From Alteromonas sp. 1_MG-2023 (GTDB taxonomy: Bacteria > Pseudomonadota > Gammaproteobacteria > Enterobacterales > Alteromonadaceae), in NCBI RefSeq assembly GCF_030547075.1, contig NZ_JAUOQH010000013.1, forward strand, positions 62,001 to 126,000: a stretch of DNA of 64,000 nucleotides, given 5' to 3'. Below are positions 1-8,890 of the stretch, in pieces. The notes beneath the pieces were generated by a model. The model searched no databases. It had not been told where the DNA came from and saw only the letters and a program-made list of their open reading frames with translations. Position numbers and translations under genes: made by a program. Each line of letters opens with the position of its first letter. Position 1 is the stretch's first letter.

Positions 1-91
1 AGCGAAACATACTGATCCTTCGTTCTAACCGTTTTTTGAGGACAGTGAAACGCTCCCAAAACAACGGTTTCGGTTAAACACCGTCCAATGC

Positions 92-712
92 TTACCACTT
101 TTGTCTGGCCATCATGTTTCTAGCCACATCAACCGCATGCACGGGTCGATATTTCTTTAACGGCCCCTGCATTAACAGTTTCCACACTGGGGCTGTTTTT
201 TGTGCAATATCTTCCAATGTGCGCGATTCGTTGCGCTCGCCAAGCAATAAAGAGGGGCGAACGGCCGCAGCATGAGGCAGTTGTGTCATGCGCATAATTG
301 CATTTTCTAACTCGCCTTTTACGCGCAAATAGAAGTTACCGCTATGGGCATCGGCGCCCACTGAAGATATCCATACAAAGCTGCCTGCTCGCTGGGCTCG
401 GGTTAATTGCGCCGCAATATGTACATATTCGAAGTCAACACGCCTGAACGCAGCTTTTGAACCTGCTTGCTTTATCGTGGTGCCCAAGCAGCAATAAACG
501 TGATCGACACCAAAATATCCTTGATAATCTTGCAGGCTGTCGAAATCGACCACCACGGGCTTTAGCTTGTCGTGGGGATCGGCAAACAACTTAGACTGCA
601 GTGGCTTTCTTACTAAACAGATTACTTCGCTATAGCGACGGTCTTGTAAAAGTATATTTACCAACGTTCGTCCCACTAATCCGGTCGCTCCTAGCACCAA
701 TGCGGTTTTCAT
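92..712 (-). CDS. NAD(P)-binding Rossmann-fold protein (atypical SDR)
   Basis: A 206-residue protein whose N-terminus carries the dinucleotide-binding glycine motif GATGLVG (residues 8-14), followed by the alternating beta/alpha pattern of the atypical short-chain dehydrogenase (NmrA/HTATIP2-like) group. A WISSVGAD segment mid-protein fits the strand that carries the catalytic Ser in such folds, and YLRVKGELE follows with a Tyr-x3-Lys spacing. Family members bind NAD(P)H as oxidoreductases or redox sensors; the substrate cannot be read from sequence. It is cytoplasmic, since no signal peptide or membrane segment is visible. It diverges from the dipeptidyl peptidase gene at 773, about 60 bp away. 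The ATG start is the only one before the glycine motif. Confidence 0.8.
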   Translation of the reverse strand: MKTALVLGATGLVGRTLVNILLQDRRYSEVICLVRKPLQSKLFADPHDKLKPVVVDFDSLQDYQGYFGVDHVYCCLGTTIKQAGSKAAFRRVDFEYVHIAAQLTRAQRAGSFVWISSVGADAHSGNFYLRVKGELENAIMRMTQLPHAAAVRPSLLLGERNESRTLEDIAQKTAPVWKLLMQGPLKKYRPVHAVDVARNMMARQKW

Positions 713-772
713 ACGTAGTACCTTGTATCCTAAGACAGTTTCTCTACAATCAACTATTCGACAGTTAATAAT

Positions 773-2992
773 ATGCAGATAAAAATGAAAAAAGCCCTTT
801 TAATAGGAGCCGCTATGCTCTCTACCGCTGTACAGGCTGCACCGCTCGATATCGAGCGTATTTTCGCTTCTCCTTCCCTTGATGGCAATGCTCCGCGCGC
901 ACTAAAAGTTTCGCCAGATGGAGAAAGAGTTACGTTTCTTAAAGGAAAACAGACCGATTATGAACGTCTCGATTTATGGGAATACCATATAGACAGTGGT
1001 GAAACTCGCGTTTTATTCGACTCGAATGATCTTCAAAGTGGTGAAGAAGTCTTAAGTGACGAAGAAAAAGCACGCCGTGAACGTATGCGCTTATCGGGTA
1101 GCGGCATTGTAAGCTATCAATGGTCTGCCGATGGAAAAGCCCTTCTTTTCCCATTAGGTGGCGACGTGTATTACCACAAGCTCGGCGAGAAAGGCGCAAA
1201 GCAACTCCTTGATACCGATGTTTTTGAAACTGATATTAAGCTTTCTCCTAAAGGAAATTATATTTCTTTTATTCGCGACCAAAACTTGTATGTAAAACAT
1301 ATTGAGTCGGGCAAAGAAACTGCCATTACGAAAGAAGGCGGCGGTAACATCAAATTCGGTATGGCCGAGTTTGTTGCTCAAGAAGAAATGGGCAGAATGA
1401 CTGGTTACTGGTGGTCACCTGATGAAAGCTTCATTGCATTCACTAAAGTAGATGAAAGCCCAGTTGATGTAATTTCCCGTTCTGAAATTTATGCCGACGA
1501 TATTAAAACCATTGAACAAAAATACCCTAAAGCAGGCACCAATAACGTACTTGTTGAATTAGCTGTTCAAAATATAAATAACGGTGCACGCAGATGGGTA
1601 GACTTAGGTGAAGATAAAGACATTTACCTCGCTCGCGGCAAATGGATGCCTGACAGCAAAACCTTCACGTACCAATGGCAAACACGAGACCAACAAACTC
1701 TTGAGCTTAGAGCGTATAACGTTCCAACAGAAAAGCAGAGCGTATTGTTAAGTGAAACCAGTAATACGTGGGTTAACTTGCATAACGACTTGTACTTTTT
1801 GTCTGACTCAGACCAGTTTATCTGGGCTTCTGAACGAGATGGCTTCAAGCACCTTTACCTTTACGAGAACAGCGGTAAGTTAGTGCGTCAGCTAACCCAA
1901 GGCGATTGGGTGGTTGATAATATTGAGGCGGTCGACGCTAAGCACAACCGAATTTACTTCGCAGGTCGTAAAGATACACCGCTTGAAAGCCACGCGTATT
2001 CAGTTTCGCTAGACGGCGGCGATATAACCCGCATTACTGCCGAAGGCGCTTATCATAGCGTGTCGTTTAGTGACGATGCGTCTATCTTTATTGACCGATT
2101 CTCTACTATTAATTCGCCTGCCCAAGTAAGCCTTAATGATGCTTCTGGTAAACGGATTACATGGCTTGAAGAAAATAAAGTTGAAGAAGGCCACCCGCTT
2201 TATCCTTACATGGATACTTGGACTAAACCTGAATTCGGTGACATTACCACTAATGACGGCGCAACCTTAAAGTATCGTATTTACAAGCCTGAAAACCTTG
2301 AGAAGAAACACCCTGTGATTGTGTATCTTTACGGCGGTCCACACGCGCAAGTTGTGACGAATAGTTGGGCAGGTAACCGAGGGTTACTGATGCAGCATTG
2401 GGTAGATAAAGGCTATGTAGTGTTTACCCTTGATAACCGCGGCTCTAACTACCGTGGTAAAGCGTTTGAAGATCCCATCTACAAAAAAATGGGCTTTATC
2501 GAAGTTGACGACCAAGTAGCAGGTGTTGAGTTTTTACGTACCCTACCGTACGTAGATGCTAAGCGTATTGGTGTTCATGGCCACAGTTATGGCGGTTACA
2601 TGACCCTAATGACCATGTTTAAAGCGGGCGACTACTTTCAAGCAGGCGTATCGGGTGCACCGGTTACCGACTGGCGCTTATACGACACCCATTACACCGA
2701 ACGCTATATGGGCAACCCTAAAACCGATGACGATGCGTACACAGCCTCTTCCGTATTCCCCTACGCAAAAGACTTAAAGGGTGACTTGCTTATTTATCAC
2801 GGAATGGCTGACGACAACGTGTTGTTCACCCACTCTACCATGCTGTATAAGCACCTTCAGGATTTGGCTATTCCATTTGAAACTATGGATTACCCAGGCA
2901 AGAAGCACAGTATTCGTGGTAAGCAAACGGGTATCCATTTGTACAAAACCATTACTAACTTCTTCGACAGAAATTTAACGCCTGAGCAATAA
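773..2992 (+). CDS. Dipeptidyl peptidase IV (S9B), secreted
   Basis: A 739-residue serine peptidase. Residues about 6-22 form a signal peptide ending near VQAA, so it should act in the periplasm. The N-terminal two thirds match the DPPIV beta-propeller and hold the QEEM double-glutamate motif that anchors the substrate N-terminus in family S9B. The C-terminal alpha/beta hydrolase domain has the nucleophile motif GHSYGGY (Ser605), an acid in GMADDNV (about Asp680) and the His of GKKHS (His712). The family removes X-Pro or X-Ala dipeptides, fitting protein scavenging by a marine heterotroph. ATG at 773 and ATG at 785 are both possible; neither has a strong ribosome site, and the second gives a more usual signal peptide. 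Confidence 0.93.
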   Translation: MQIKMKKALLIGAAMLSTAVQAAPLDIERIFASPSLDGNAPRALKVSPDGERVTFLKGKQTDYERLDLWEYHIDSGETRVLFDSNDLQSGEEVLSDEEKARRERMRLSGSGIVSYQWSADGKALLFPLGGDVYYHKLGEKGAKQLLDTDVFETDIKLSPKGNYISFIRDQNLYVKHIESGKETAITKEGGGNIKFGMAEFVAQEEMGRMTGYWWSPDESFIAFTKVDESPVDVISRSEIYADDIKTIEQKYPKAGTNNVLVELAVQNINNGARRWVDLGEDKDIYLARGKWMPDSKTFTYQWQTRDQQTLELRAYNVPTEKQSVLLSETSNTWVNLHNDLYFLSDSDQFIWASERDGFKHLYLYENSGKLVRQLTQGDWVVDNIEAVDAKHNRIYFAGRKDTPLESHAYSVSLDGGDITRITAEGAYHSVSFSDDASIFIDRFSTINSPAQVSLNDASGKRITWLEENKVEEGHPLYPYMDTWTKPEFGDITTNDGATLKYRIYKPENLEKKHPVIVYLYGGPHAQVVTNSWAGNRGLLMQHWVDKGYVVFTLDNRGSNYRGKAFEDPIYKKMGFIEVDDQVAGVEFLRTLPYVDAKRIGVHGHSYGGYMTLMTMFKAGDYFQAGVSGAPVTDWRLYDTHYTERYMGNPKTDDDAYTASSVFPYAKDLKGDLLIYHGMADDNVLFTHSTMLYKHLQDLAIPFETMDYPGKKHSIRGKQTGIHLYKTITNFFDRNLTPEQ

Positions 2993-3029
2993 GGTTTTAG
3001 ATTTTTAGGCTTTGATAAAAGGTTTTAAC

Positions 3030-3065
3030 AAAAAAACGGCGGTGCTCTTGAGCATCGCCGTTTCT
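3030..3065. terminator. Bidirectional intrinsic terminator
   Basis: An 11-bp stem (3036-3046 with 3051-3061, one G-U pair, loop CTTG) has an A run on its left and a T-rich right side. It lies between the convergent dipeptidyl peptidase and PH-domain genes and could serve both; the minus-strand U run is the better one. Confidence 0.75.
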
Positions 3066-3133
3066 ATTTGTACTTCACTTTTTCTATTTTAACCCGCCGT
3101 TAAACCTAGGCCGGCAATAAGCAAAATATAGCG

Positions 3134-3508
3134 TTAGGCAAACATCTGATTGGCTAAGTTCTTCTGCACATCTTGCGCCGACGCTTTACTTAACTCAATT
3201 TCGATAGCATCACTTTTACCTGATAACCATATTTTTAGTTCTGCATCAGTATCGAAGTGACCTGCAGTTTCTACTACAAACTGCGTAATCGATTTATAAG
3301 GAATGGAGTGGTAGTTCACCTTTCTGCCTGTTAGTCCTTGCTTATCAATAAGAATCAAACGCTTATTGGTAAATACGCTTAAATCTCTTACTAGTTTAAA
3401 TGCTGCGGTAACCGTTTCGTTGTCAGCCAGTATGGGTGACAGTTCTTCTTGTACTGCTTCTGCGCTGGTTTCACTCGCATTACCTAGTAAGGTATCAAAT
3501 AGCCCCAT
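3134..3508 (-). CDS. Bacterial PH-domain protein (PF08000-like)
   Basis: A 124-residue soluble protein, almost entirely one bacterial pleckstrin-homology-like domain. The N-terminal MGLFDTLLGNASE, the VFTNKRLILIDKQGLTGRK strand-turn-strand and the SIPYKSITQFVVETAG segment are typical of the family. The start is supported by an AGGAG six bases before the ATG. Members are small cytosolic proteins of unknown biochemical role. It is monocistronic, convergent with the peptidase gene at its 3' end. Function beyond the fold is not inferable. Confidence 0.85.
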   Translation of the reverse strand: MGLFDTLLGNASETSAEAVQEELSPILADNETVTAAFKLVRDLSVFTNKRLILIDKQGLTGRKVNYHSIPYKSITQFVVETAGHFDTDAELKIWLSGKSDAIEIELSKASAQDVQKNLANQMFA

Positions 3509-3824
3509 TTTATTCTCCTCAACAAATACGAGCCTTGCTCGCTCAGCACGTTATGTGCTCTATTTTTAAACGCCAATACTGTAGCATGATCATTTGGCCT
3601 GCGAATAATTTTTCAATTCTCCACGTGCCCACTTTGCATATGTGGTTCATGGTACAAGCCTGCCACCACGCTTTAGATTAGCTTATGAGTGCATTTATAC
3701 ATTAGCTTACACTTATACACCAGCTTATGAATTAGCCTTTTCGTATTTAAATGGTAGGGTATACTTTTATTAAAATAGCCACGTAGATAAAACGTGTTTT
3801 CAATGAAGATACAAGGCGTTACTC
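3509..3824. other. Intergenic region with AGCTTA direct repeats and a promoter candidate
   Basis: There is no gene here. AGCTTA occurs three times (3680, 3704, 3722), each in similar AT-rich surroundings. A TATACT at 3760-3765 is a plausible -10 box for the dehydratase operon, but no good -35 box is visible, so activator dependence is possible. Confidence 0.4.
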
Positions 3825-4838
3825 ATGCAACCAAGTGACACGGAACTCTCATACTCATCTGTAACTCAAGCCTACGGCAGAATTAAAGACCACGTAAAGC
3901 GCACGCCTATTATGGAGTCGAGCCTGTTAAATAAGTGGATGGGACATCGCATTTTGTTTAAAGCCGAGTGCTTGCAAACTATTGGGGCGTTTAAGCTGCG
4001 TGGTGCATTAAACTTCTTGGCGCATTTAGATGAACGAGGTGAACTACCTCAAAAAGTGGTGGCTAATAGTTCAGGTAATCATGCGCAAGCTGTGGCTTAT
4101 GCTGCTGCAAAATATGGTATTCCCGCGACTATTTTCGCTAGCGAAACCATTTCCCCTATTAAAGCAGCAGCCACTGAAAGCTATGGGGCGCAGTTGAAGC
4201 GCTTCCCTACCCGCCAAGAAGCCGATATTGCCGTGGCTAATGCGGCTGAAGAAGCAGGTACGGTATGGATACCACCCTTCAACCACCCTGATATTGTAGC
4301 TGGCCAAGGTACTGCTGCCATGGAAGCGTTAGAAGATGTAGGCAAGGTAGATGCGATTTTTGCCCCTTGTGGCGGTGGTGGCTTGCTATCGGGCACGTTA
4401 CTTACTGCTCGAGCGTTACAACCCGATGCGTTAGTGATTGGGGCTGAACCACTTGCCGCCAACGATGCATCCCAGTCACTGCAGCAAGGTGAGATTGTTG
4501 CCCTCGATGCACCGCCGGTGACCCTTGCCGACGGCGCTGCAACGCCCTCAGTGGGTAATGTGACCTTTCCTCTATTACAAGAGCTTGATGATTTTTACGA
4601 AGTGGACGAATTGCAAATAGCCTACTGGACGCAGTGGCTGCAGCACCTATTGAAACTTCACATAGAACCCACTTGCGCCATGAGTATGGCGGCGGTTGCG
4701 GCATGGGCTGCTAACACACCACCGGGGCAAACAGCATTGGTTATGCTGTCTGGCGGCAATATTAGCCAAGCCTCTATGGCCGCAATCTGGGAGCGAGACT
4801 TTTTGCTTCAACCCCCTATTATTAACACGGAAGAATAA
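3825..4838 (+). CDS. PLP-dependent threonine/serine dehydratase
   Basis: A 337-residue fold-type II PLP enzyme. Lys57 in GAFKLRG is the expected Schiff-base lysine, SSGNHAQA (82-89) is the substrate/carboxylate loop, and CGGGGLLSG (182-190) is the phosphate-binding glycine loop. The length fits the catabolic threonine dehydratase/serine racemase group and lacks the C-terminal ACT regulatory domain of biosynthetic IlvA. Reaction expected: threonine to 2-oxobutyrate (or serine to pyruvate) plus ammonia; threo-3-hydroxyaspartate dehydratase or serine racemase activity cannot be excluded. It is first gene of a tight three-gene operon: the amidohydrolase starts 2 bp after its stop. Confidence 0.88.
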   Translation: MQPSDTELSYSSVTQAYGRIKDHVKRTPIMESSLLNKWMGHRILFKAECLQTIGAFKLRGALNFLAHLDERGELPQKVVANSSGNHAQAVAYAAAKYGIPATIFASETISPIKAAATESYGAQLKRFPTRQEADIAVANAAEEAGTVWIPPFNHPDIVAGQGTAAMEALEDVGKVDAIFAPCGGGGLLSGTLLTARALQPDALVIGAEPLAANDASQSLQQGEIVALDAPPVTLADGAATPSVGNVTFPLLQELDDFYEVDELQIAYWTQWLQHLLKLHIEPTCAMSMAAVAAWAANTPPGQTALVMLSGGNISQASMAAIWERDFLLQPPIINTEE

Positions 4839-4840
4839 GC

Positions 4841-6586
4841 ATGCTAAAAATGCACGTTAATACGACAGAAATAGTAAGTAAAATTACCCCTAGTCAAAAT
4901 AACAGCCGCGTCATAAAACGCTCCATTCTTAAATTCGGTGGTGCACTTGCTATAACCACACTATCCAGTATCGCTTGTGCAGCAACACTTTTTACCAACG
5001 TAAAAGGTTACACGCTGAATGATGATGCTGAGTTGGTGACCTTCTCAAATATCCTTATTGATAACGGTAAGGTGGTATCACTAAACGTCAGTGCAAAAGA
5101 CACTGAAGCAGGCATGGCTGATGACGTGTCGATAACAGAAACTATTGATGGTGATGGCCGCGTTATGCTGCCGGGTCTAATTGATGCTCACGGGCATTTA
5201 TTAGGCTTAGGAGCAAACCTACTTGAAGTGGATTTGCGAGAAAGCAGCAGTGCTGCCAACGCCGCAGATAGCGTAGCGGAATATGCACTGGCAAATAGTA
5301 CGCAACCATGGATTACTGGCCGTGGTTGGAACCAAGAGTTATGGTCTGACAGAGCCTTTCCCACCAGTTCTGATTTAGACAAAAAAGTATCTGACCGTCC
5401 TGTTTGGCTAACCCGAGTAGATGGCCATGCGGGTTGGGCAAATACCAAAACCCTCACCTTGGCCGGCATCACCAAAGACACACCCACGCCGGTTGGTGGT
5501 GAAATTGTAAAAGATGCTAATGGTAAACCAACGGGGGTATTAATCGACAATGCTATGGCGTTAGTCGAACCCTATTTGCCGACGCAAAGTAATGGGGTAT
5601 ACAAACGCCAACTTAATGCAGCAGGTAAGCACTTACTATCAAATGGTATTACGTCGATGCACGATGCAGGTATCGATCGTAGTGTATACGACTTTTATAT
5701 TAAACAAGCAGTTCAAGCTGAACTACCCATTCGAATATACGCCATGATAAGCGCCACTGACCCCGACTTAAGTAAACTATTAGGAAAAGGGCCCATTCGC
5801 GACGCTAACGATTATTTATATATTCGTTCAGTCAAAGCCTATGGCGATGGTGCGCTTGGCAGCAGAGGCGCGGCCTTATTAGCCCCCTACTCTGACGCTC
5901 CTCACCAGCATGGTTTATTACTCACACAGCCTGAGGATATGACGCCGTTATTTACCTCGGTAATCGGTGCTGGTTTCCAATTGAATTATCATGCCATTGG
6001 CGATAAAGCGAATCATGTTGCGCTTAATGAATTTGAAAAAACATTTACCGCTATTGGCGGTAGTGAATTGCGTAACCGAATAGAACATGCGCAAGTTATC
6101 GCGCCTGAAGATCTCGCTCGATTTGCCGAGTTAGATGTACTGCCATCCATGCAACCAACACATGCCACCAGCGACAAAAACATGGCTGAAGATCGTATTG
6201 GCAAAGACAGAATGGAAGGCGCTTATGCTTGGCAAACTTTACTTGAATCAGGTATTCCTTTGCCTCTTGGTTCAGACTTCCCAGTAGAGTTAGCTAACCC
6301 TTTCTATGGATTACACGCTGCGGTAACTCGCCAAGACAGAGAAAACCAACCCGTTGAAGGCTGGTACGCCCACGAGGCGCTTACGATTAAGCAAGCCTTT
6401 AAAGGCTTTACCTTAGATGCTGCTTACGCGGGTCATATGGAAGATACACTTGGCACCCTTACGCCGGGCAAATGGGCGGATTTTATACTGGTTGATCAAG
6501 ATATCTTTACCGTAGATAAAAAGGATATTTGGAAAACCCAAGTGCATGCTACCTACATAGCAGGCAAAAAAGTGTTTTCGAAATAG
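4841..6586 (+). CDS. Exported amidohydrolase family 3 protein
   Basis: A 581-residue metal-dependent hydrolase of the amidohydrolase_3 (YtcJ-like) group. Metal ligands of the first strand appear as DAHGH (His116, His118). The NYHAIGDKANH region and the EHAQV segment fit later metal-site positions, and GSDFPVE supplies the C-terminal Asp. Residues about 25-48 form a signal peptide or anchor ending in SSIACAA, so it likely acts in the periplasm. Family members cleave amide or formyl bonds of varied small substrates; the substrate here is unknown. It starts 2 bp after the dehydratase stop and is followed 21 bp later by a glyoxalase-II-like gene, so one transcript is likely. Confidence 0.85.
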   Translation: MLKMHVNTTEIVSKITPSQNNSRVIKRSILKFGGALAITTLSSIACAATLFTNVKGYTLNDDAELVTFSNILIDNGKVVSLNVSAKDTEAGMADDVSITETIDGDGRVMLPGLIDAHGHLLGLGANLLEVDLRESSSAANAADSVAEYALANSTQPWITGRGWNQELWSDRAFPTSSDLDKKVSDRPVWLTRVDGHAGWANTKTLTLAGITKDTPTPVGGEIVKDANGKPTGVLIDNAMALVEPYLPTQSNGVYKRQLNAAGKHLLSNGITSMHDAGIDRSVYDFYIKQAVQAELPIRIYAMISATDPDLSKLLGKGPIRDANDYLYIRSVKAYGDGALGSRGAALLAPYSDAPHQHGLLLTQPEDMTPLFTSVIGAGFQLNYHAIGDKANHVALNEFEKTFTAIGGSELRNRIEHAQVIAPEDLARFAELDVLPSMQPTHATSDKNMAEDRIGKDRMEGAYAWQTLLESGIPLPLGSDFPVELANPFYGLHAAVTRQDRENQPVEGWYAHEALTIKQAFKGFTLDAAYAGHMEDTLGTLTPGKWADFILVDQDIFTVDKKDIWKTQVHATYIAGKKVFSK

Positions 6587-6607
6587 CCGCTGTTAGGAGG
6601 AAGCACA

Positions 6608-7249
6608 TTGGAAATTATTATTATACCGGTGACGCCATTTGCTCAAAACTGTTCGCTTATTTGGGACGCAGGTAGCAAGCAAGGGGCATTTGTTGACCCT
6701 GGCGGAGATATACAGAAACTCATCCGCGCGGTGTCAGATAATCAGGTAACTATTGAAAAAATCATTCTTACCCACGGTCATTTAGACCATGTAGGCGGCA
6801 CCGTCGAACTGGCTAAACACTACGATGTGCCGATTGTTGGGCCACACCTAGGTGACAAATTCTGGCTAGATGCTCTTATGCAGCAAAGCCAAATGTTTGG
6901 CTTTCCACCTGCCACGCCCTTTTTACCTAACCAATGGTTAAACGACAAGGATACCATTTCAGTTGGCGCGCTAACGCTTGAGGTGTTGCACTGCCCGGGG
7001 CATACCCCTGGCCATGTGGTCCTTGTGGAGCGAATAAGTAACAAGGTTATTGTGGGTGATGTGATTTTTGCTGGTTCAATTGGGCGCACTGATTTCCCTC
7101 AGGGAAATCATCAACAGCTACTCGATTCAATAAACGCGAATATTTTAACACTACCTGACGATATGGTGATTTATCCTGGTCATGGCCCTACCACCACGGT
7201 AGCAAAAGAGAAAGCCAGTAACCCTTACGTTGCATCACAATGGGGTTAA
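6608..7249 (+). CDS. Metallo-beta-lactamase fold hydrolase, glyoxalase II-like (YcbL type)
   Basis: A 213-residue protein with the metal motif THGHLDH (residues 55-61) and further ligand motifs CPGHTPGH and YPGHGP. The size fits the short YcbL/GloB-like group, which hydrolyses thioesters such as S-lactoylglutathione. The start is TTG, supported by a perfect AGGAGG seven bases upstream and by the typical N-terminal sequence beginning right there; no ATG exists nearby. It is last gene of the dehydratase-amidohydrolase operon. It is cytoplasmic, with no signal peptide. Confidence 0.88.
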   Translation: MEIIIIPVTPFAQNCSLIWDAGSKQGAFVDPGGDIQKLIRAVSDNQVTIEKIILTHGHLDHVGGTVELAKHYDVPIVGPHLGDKFWLDALMQQSQMFGFPPATPFLPNQWLNDKDTISVGALTLEVLHCPGHTPGHVVLVERISNKVIVGDVIFAGSIGRTDFPQGNHQQLLDSINANILTLPDDMVIYPGHGPTTTVAKEKASNPYVASQWG

Positions 7250-7304
7250 GTAGCAATAATAAGAGCTAATAAAAACAGCCAATAGAATATTTTTTCTGCC
7301 CATT

Positions 7305-7329
7305 AAAAAAGGCGAGTGAGCCACTCGCC
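7305..7329 (-). terminator. Intrinsic terminator of the VOC gene
   Basis: Perfect stem GGCGAGTG/CACTCGCC (7311-7318 with 7322-7329) with a three-base loop, followed on the minus strand by six U. It sits 22 bases after the VOC gene stop. Confidence 0.85.
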
Positions 7330-7350
7330 TTTACCTACTGCCTTCTTTAC

Positions 7351-7866
7351 TTATTGGTAGGCACCGCTCGCATAATGAAGTTCATAGCTGTGGCTATAAA
7401 TTTCAAGGATGTTACCAAACGGGTCTTCCATGTAAATCATGCGGTAAGGCTTTTCACCTGGGTAGTAGTAACGCGGGGCTTTCATGCGTTTCTTACCACC
7501 CGCTTCTACAATCTTTTCTGCCAAGCCTTCAACATCAGGGTCTTGAACACAGAAATGGAATACACCCGTTTTCCAGTATTCGAAGTTGTTCTCAGGGTTT
7601 TCCTGATTTTTAAATTCAAATATTTCAACACCTACACGGTCGCCCGTTGAAAGGTGAGCAATACGGAATTTATCCCAACCTGCACCAAATACATCAGTAC
7701 ACATTTCACCAATTGGTGAGTCATCTTCAACAATTTCAGTTGGCTTCATGATTAAGTACCAGCCTAGTACTTCAGTGTAAAACTTAACGGCGGCATCAAG
7801 GTCTGGAACCGAAATACCAATATGTGAAAACGTACGTGGATAAGGGGTTTTAACTGCTTCAGTCAT
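7351..7866 (-). CDS. VOC-superfamily (glyoxalase/extradiol dioxygenase fold) protein
   Basis: A 171-residue protein with two beta-alpha-beta-beta-beta modules of the vicinal oxygen chelate fold. FSHIGISVPDLDAAVKFY opens the first module and carries a metal-ligand His; GVFHFCVQDPDVEGL opens the second; FGNILEIYSHSYE ends with the usual C-terminal Glu ligand. Relatives are lactoylglutathione lyase-like enzymes and dioxygenases; the substrate is not determinable. It is divergent from the LysR gene at 7966 with a LysR box between, so that regulator probably controls it. Confidence 0.85.
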   Translation of the reverse strand: MTEAVKTPYPRTFSHIGISVPDLDAAVKFYTEVLGWYLIMKPTEIVEDDSPIGEMCTDVFGAGWDKFRIAHLSTGDRVGVEIFEFKNQENPENNFEYWKTGVFHFCVQDPDVEGLAEKIVEAGGKKRMKAPRYYYPGEKPYRMIYMEDPFGNILEIYSHSYELHYASGAYQ

Positions 7867-7931
7867 CTTTATCTCCTCGATGTAAAGTATGCACGTATAT
7901 TAACTAGACAAACCCACTACTAGAAATTATG

Positions 7932-7952
7932 ATTATTTCTTAAATCCATAAT
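7932..7952. promoter_or_regulatory. LysR-type operator ATTAT-N11-ATAAT
   Basis: A perfect inverted repeat ATTAT-N11-ATAAT containing the T-N11-A core of LysR-family sites. It lies 13 bp before the LysR start codon and 65 bp from the divergent VOC gene, the classical position for autorepression plus control of the divergent target. Confidence 0.65.
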
Positions 7953-7965
7953 ATAAATTTATAGC

Positions 7966-8859
7966 ATGCTAAACCCTTTGTGGCTCGACACCTTTAAGAT
8001 GTTAGTTGAAACTGGTAATTTTACCCGCACCGCAGAACAGCGGTTTATGACCCAGCCAGGCGTGAGCCAGCATATTAAGAAGCTTGAAGAGGCCTGTGGC
8101 TGTGCGCTACTTATTCGCTTGGGTAAAGGGGTTGAACTGACCGAACAAGGCCAGCGAGTTTACGACTATGCGCTAAGCTTGAGTAAGCATGAGCAAGCGC
8201 TGATAGAGAGTTTAAAGTTTGATGCACCCTATGAAGGTAAGTGCGTCATTGGGTGTTCTGGTGCATTAGCCCAGCGTTTGTACCCTGTGTTAGTTGAGCT
8301 ACAAGTCACCCATCCTCGCTTGAGCATACATTTAGAAGTTGCCCCAAACCGCACCATATTGAACAACATTCAAGCGTCTAGCCTTGAACTAGGCATAGTT
8401 ACCCAGCAGCCTGACGAGGAATTGTTTTCATCTGAAAAGATAGGCCATGAATCACTGGGGCTTATTTTACCTAAGGGTACGCCTTATGGTGCGATAGACG
8501 ATACATTGCTCGACCTTGGATTGATAAATCACCCAGACGCCATGCATTACTTAAAGCTTTACTTTAGTCACAGTGGCGAGCAGGCTCTGATGCAATTAGA
8601 CCCACGCAGGTTGCCAAAGCGTGGTTACATCAACCAACTATCTCAAATTTTATTGCCGATAAGCAAAGGGTTAGGCTTCACCGTACTGCCTATTAAGGTG
8701 CTTGATAGCTTTAGTAACGCGGCAAGCAGCTTAACCATTTACCCCGCGAAGCACGATGTAACGGAGCCGCTGTATTTTGTGAAAACACCTCACCGCTCGC
8801 TACCGCTTCGCTATCAAAAAATTCAGTCGCTAATTGTTGAAACGCTCGAAAGTAGCTAA
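7966..8859 (+). CDS. LysR-family transcriptional regulator
   Basis: A 297-residue regulator. The N-terminal winged helix-turn-helix spans residues about 1-62, with the recognition region RFMTQPGVSQHIKKLEEACG. The effector-binding periplasmic-protein-like domain follows from about residue 90. It diverges from the VOC-fold gene with the operator candidate between them, so that gene is the likeliest target. The effector is unknown. Confidence 0.92.
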   Translation: MLNPLWLDTFKMLVETGNFTRTAEQRFMTQPGVSQHIKKLEEACGCALLIRLGKGVELTEQGQRVYDYALSLSKHEQALIESLKFDAPYEGKCVIGCSGALAQRLYPVLVELQVTHPRLSIHLEVAPNRTILNNIQASSLELGIVTQQPDEELFSSEKIGHESLGLILPKGTPYGAIDDTLLDLGLINHPDAMHYLKLYFSHSGEQALMQLDPRRLPKRGYINQLSQILLPISKGLGFTVLPIKVLDSFSNAASSLTIYPAKHDVTEPLYFVKTPHRSLPLRYQKIQSLIVETLESS

Positions 8860-8890
8860 ATTAATTAGATTAGTCACACGCGATGCTAGC

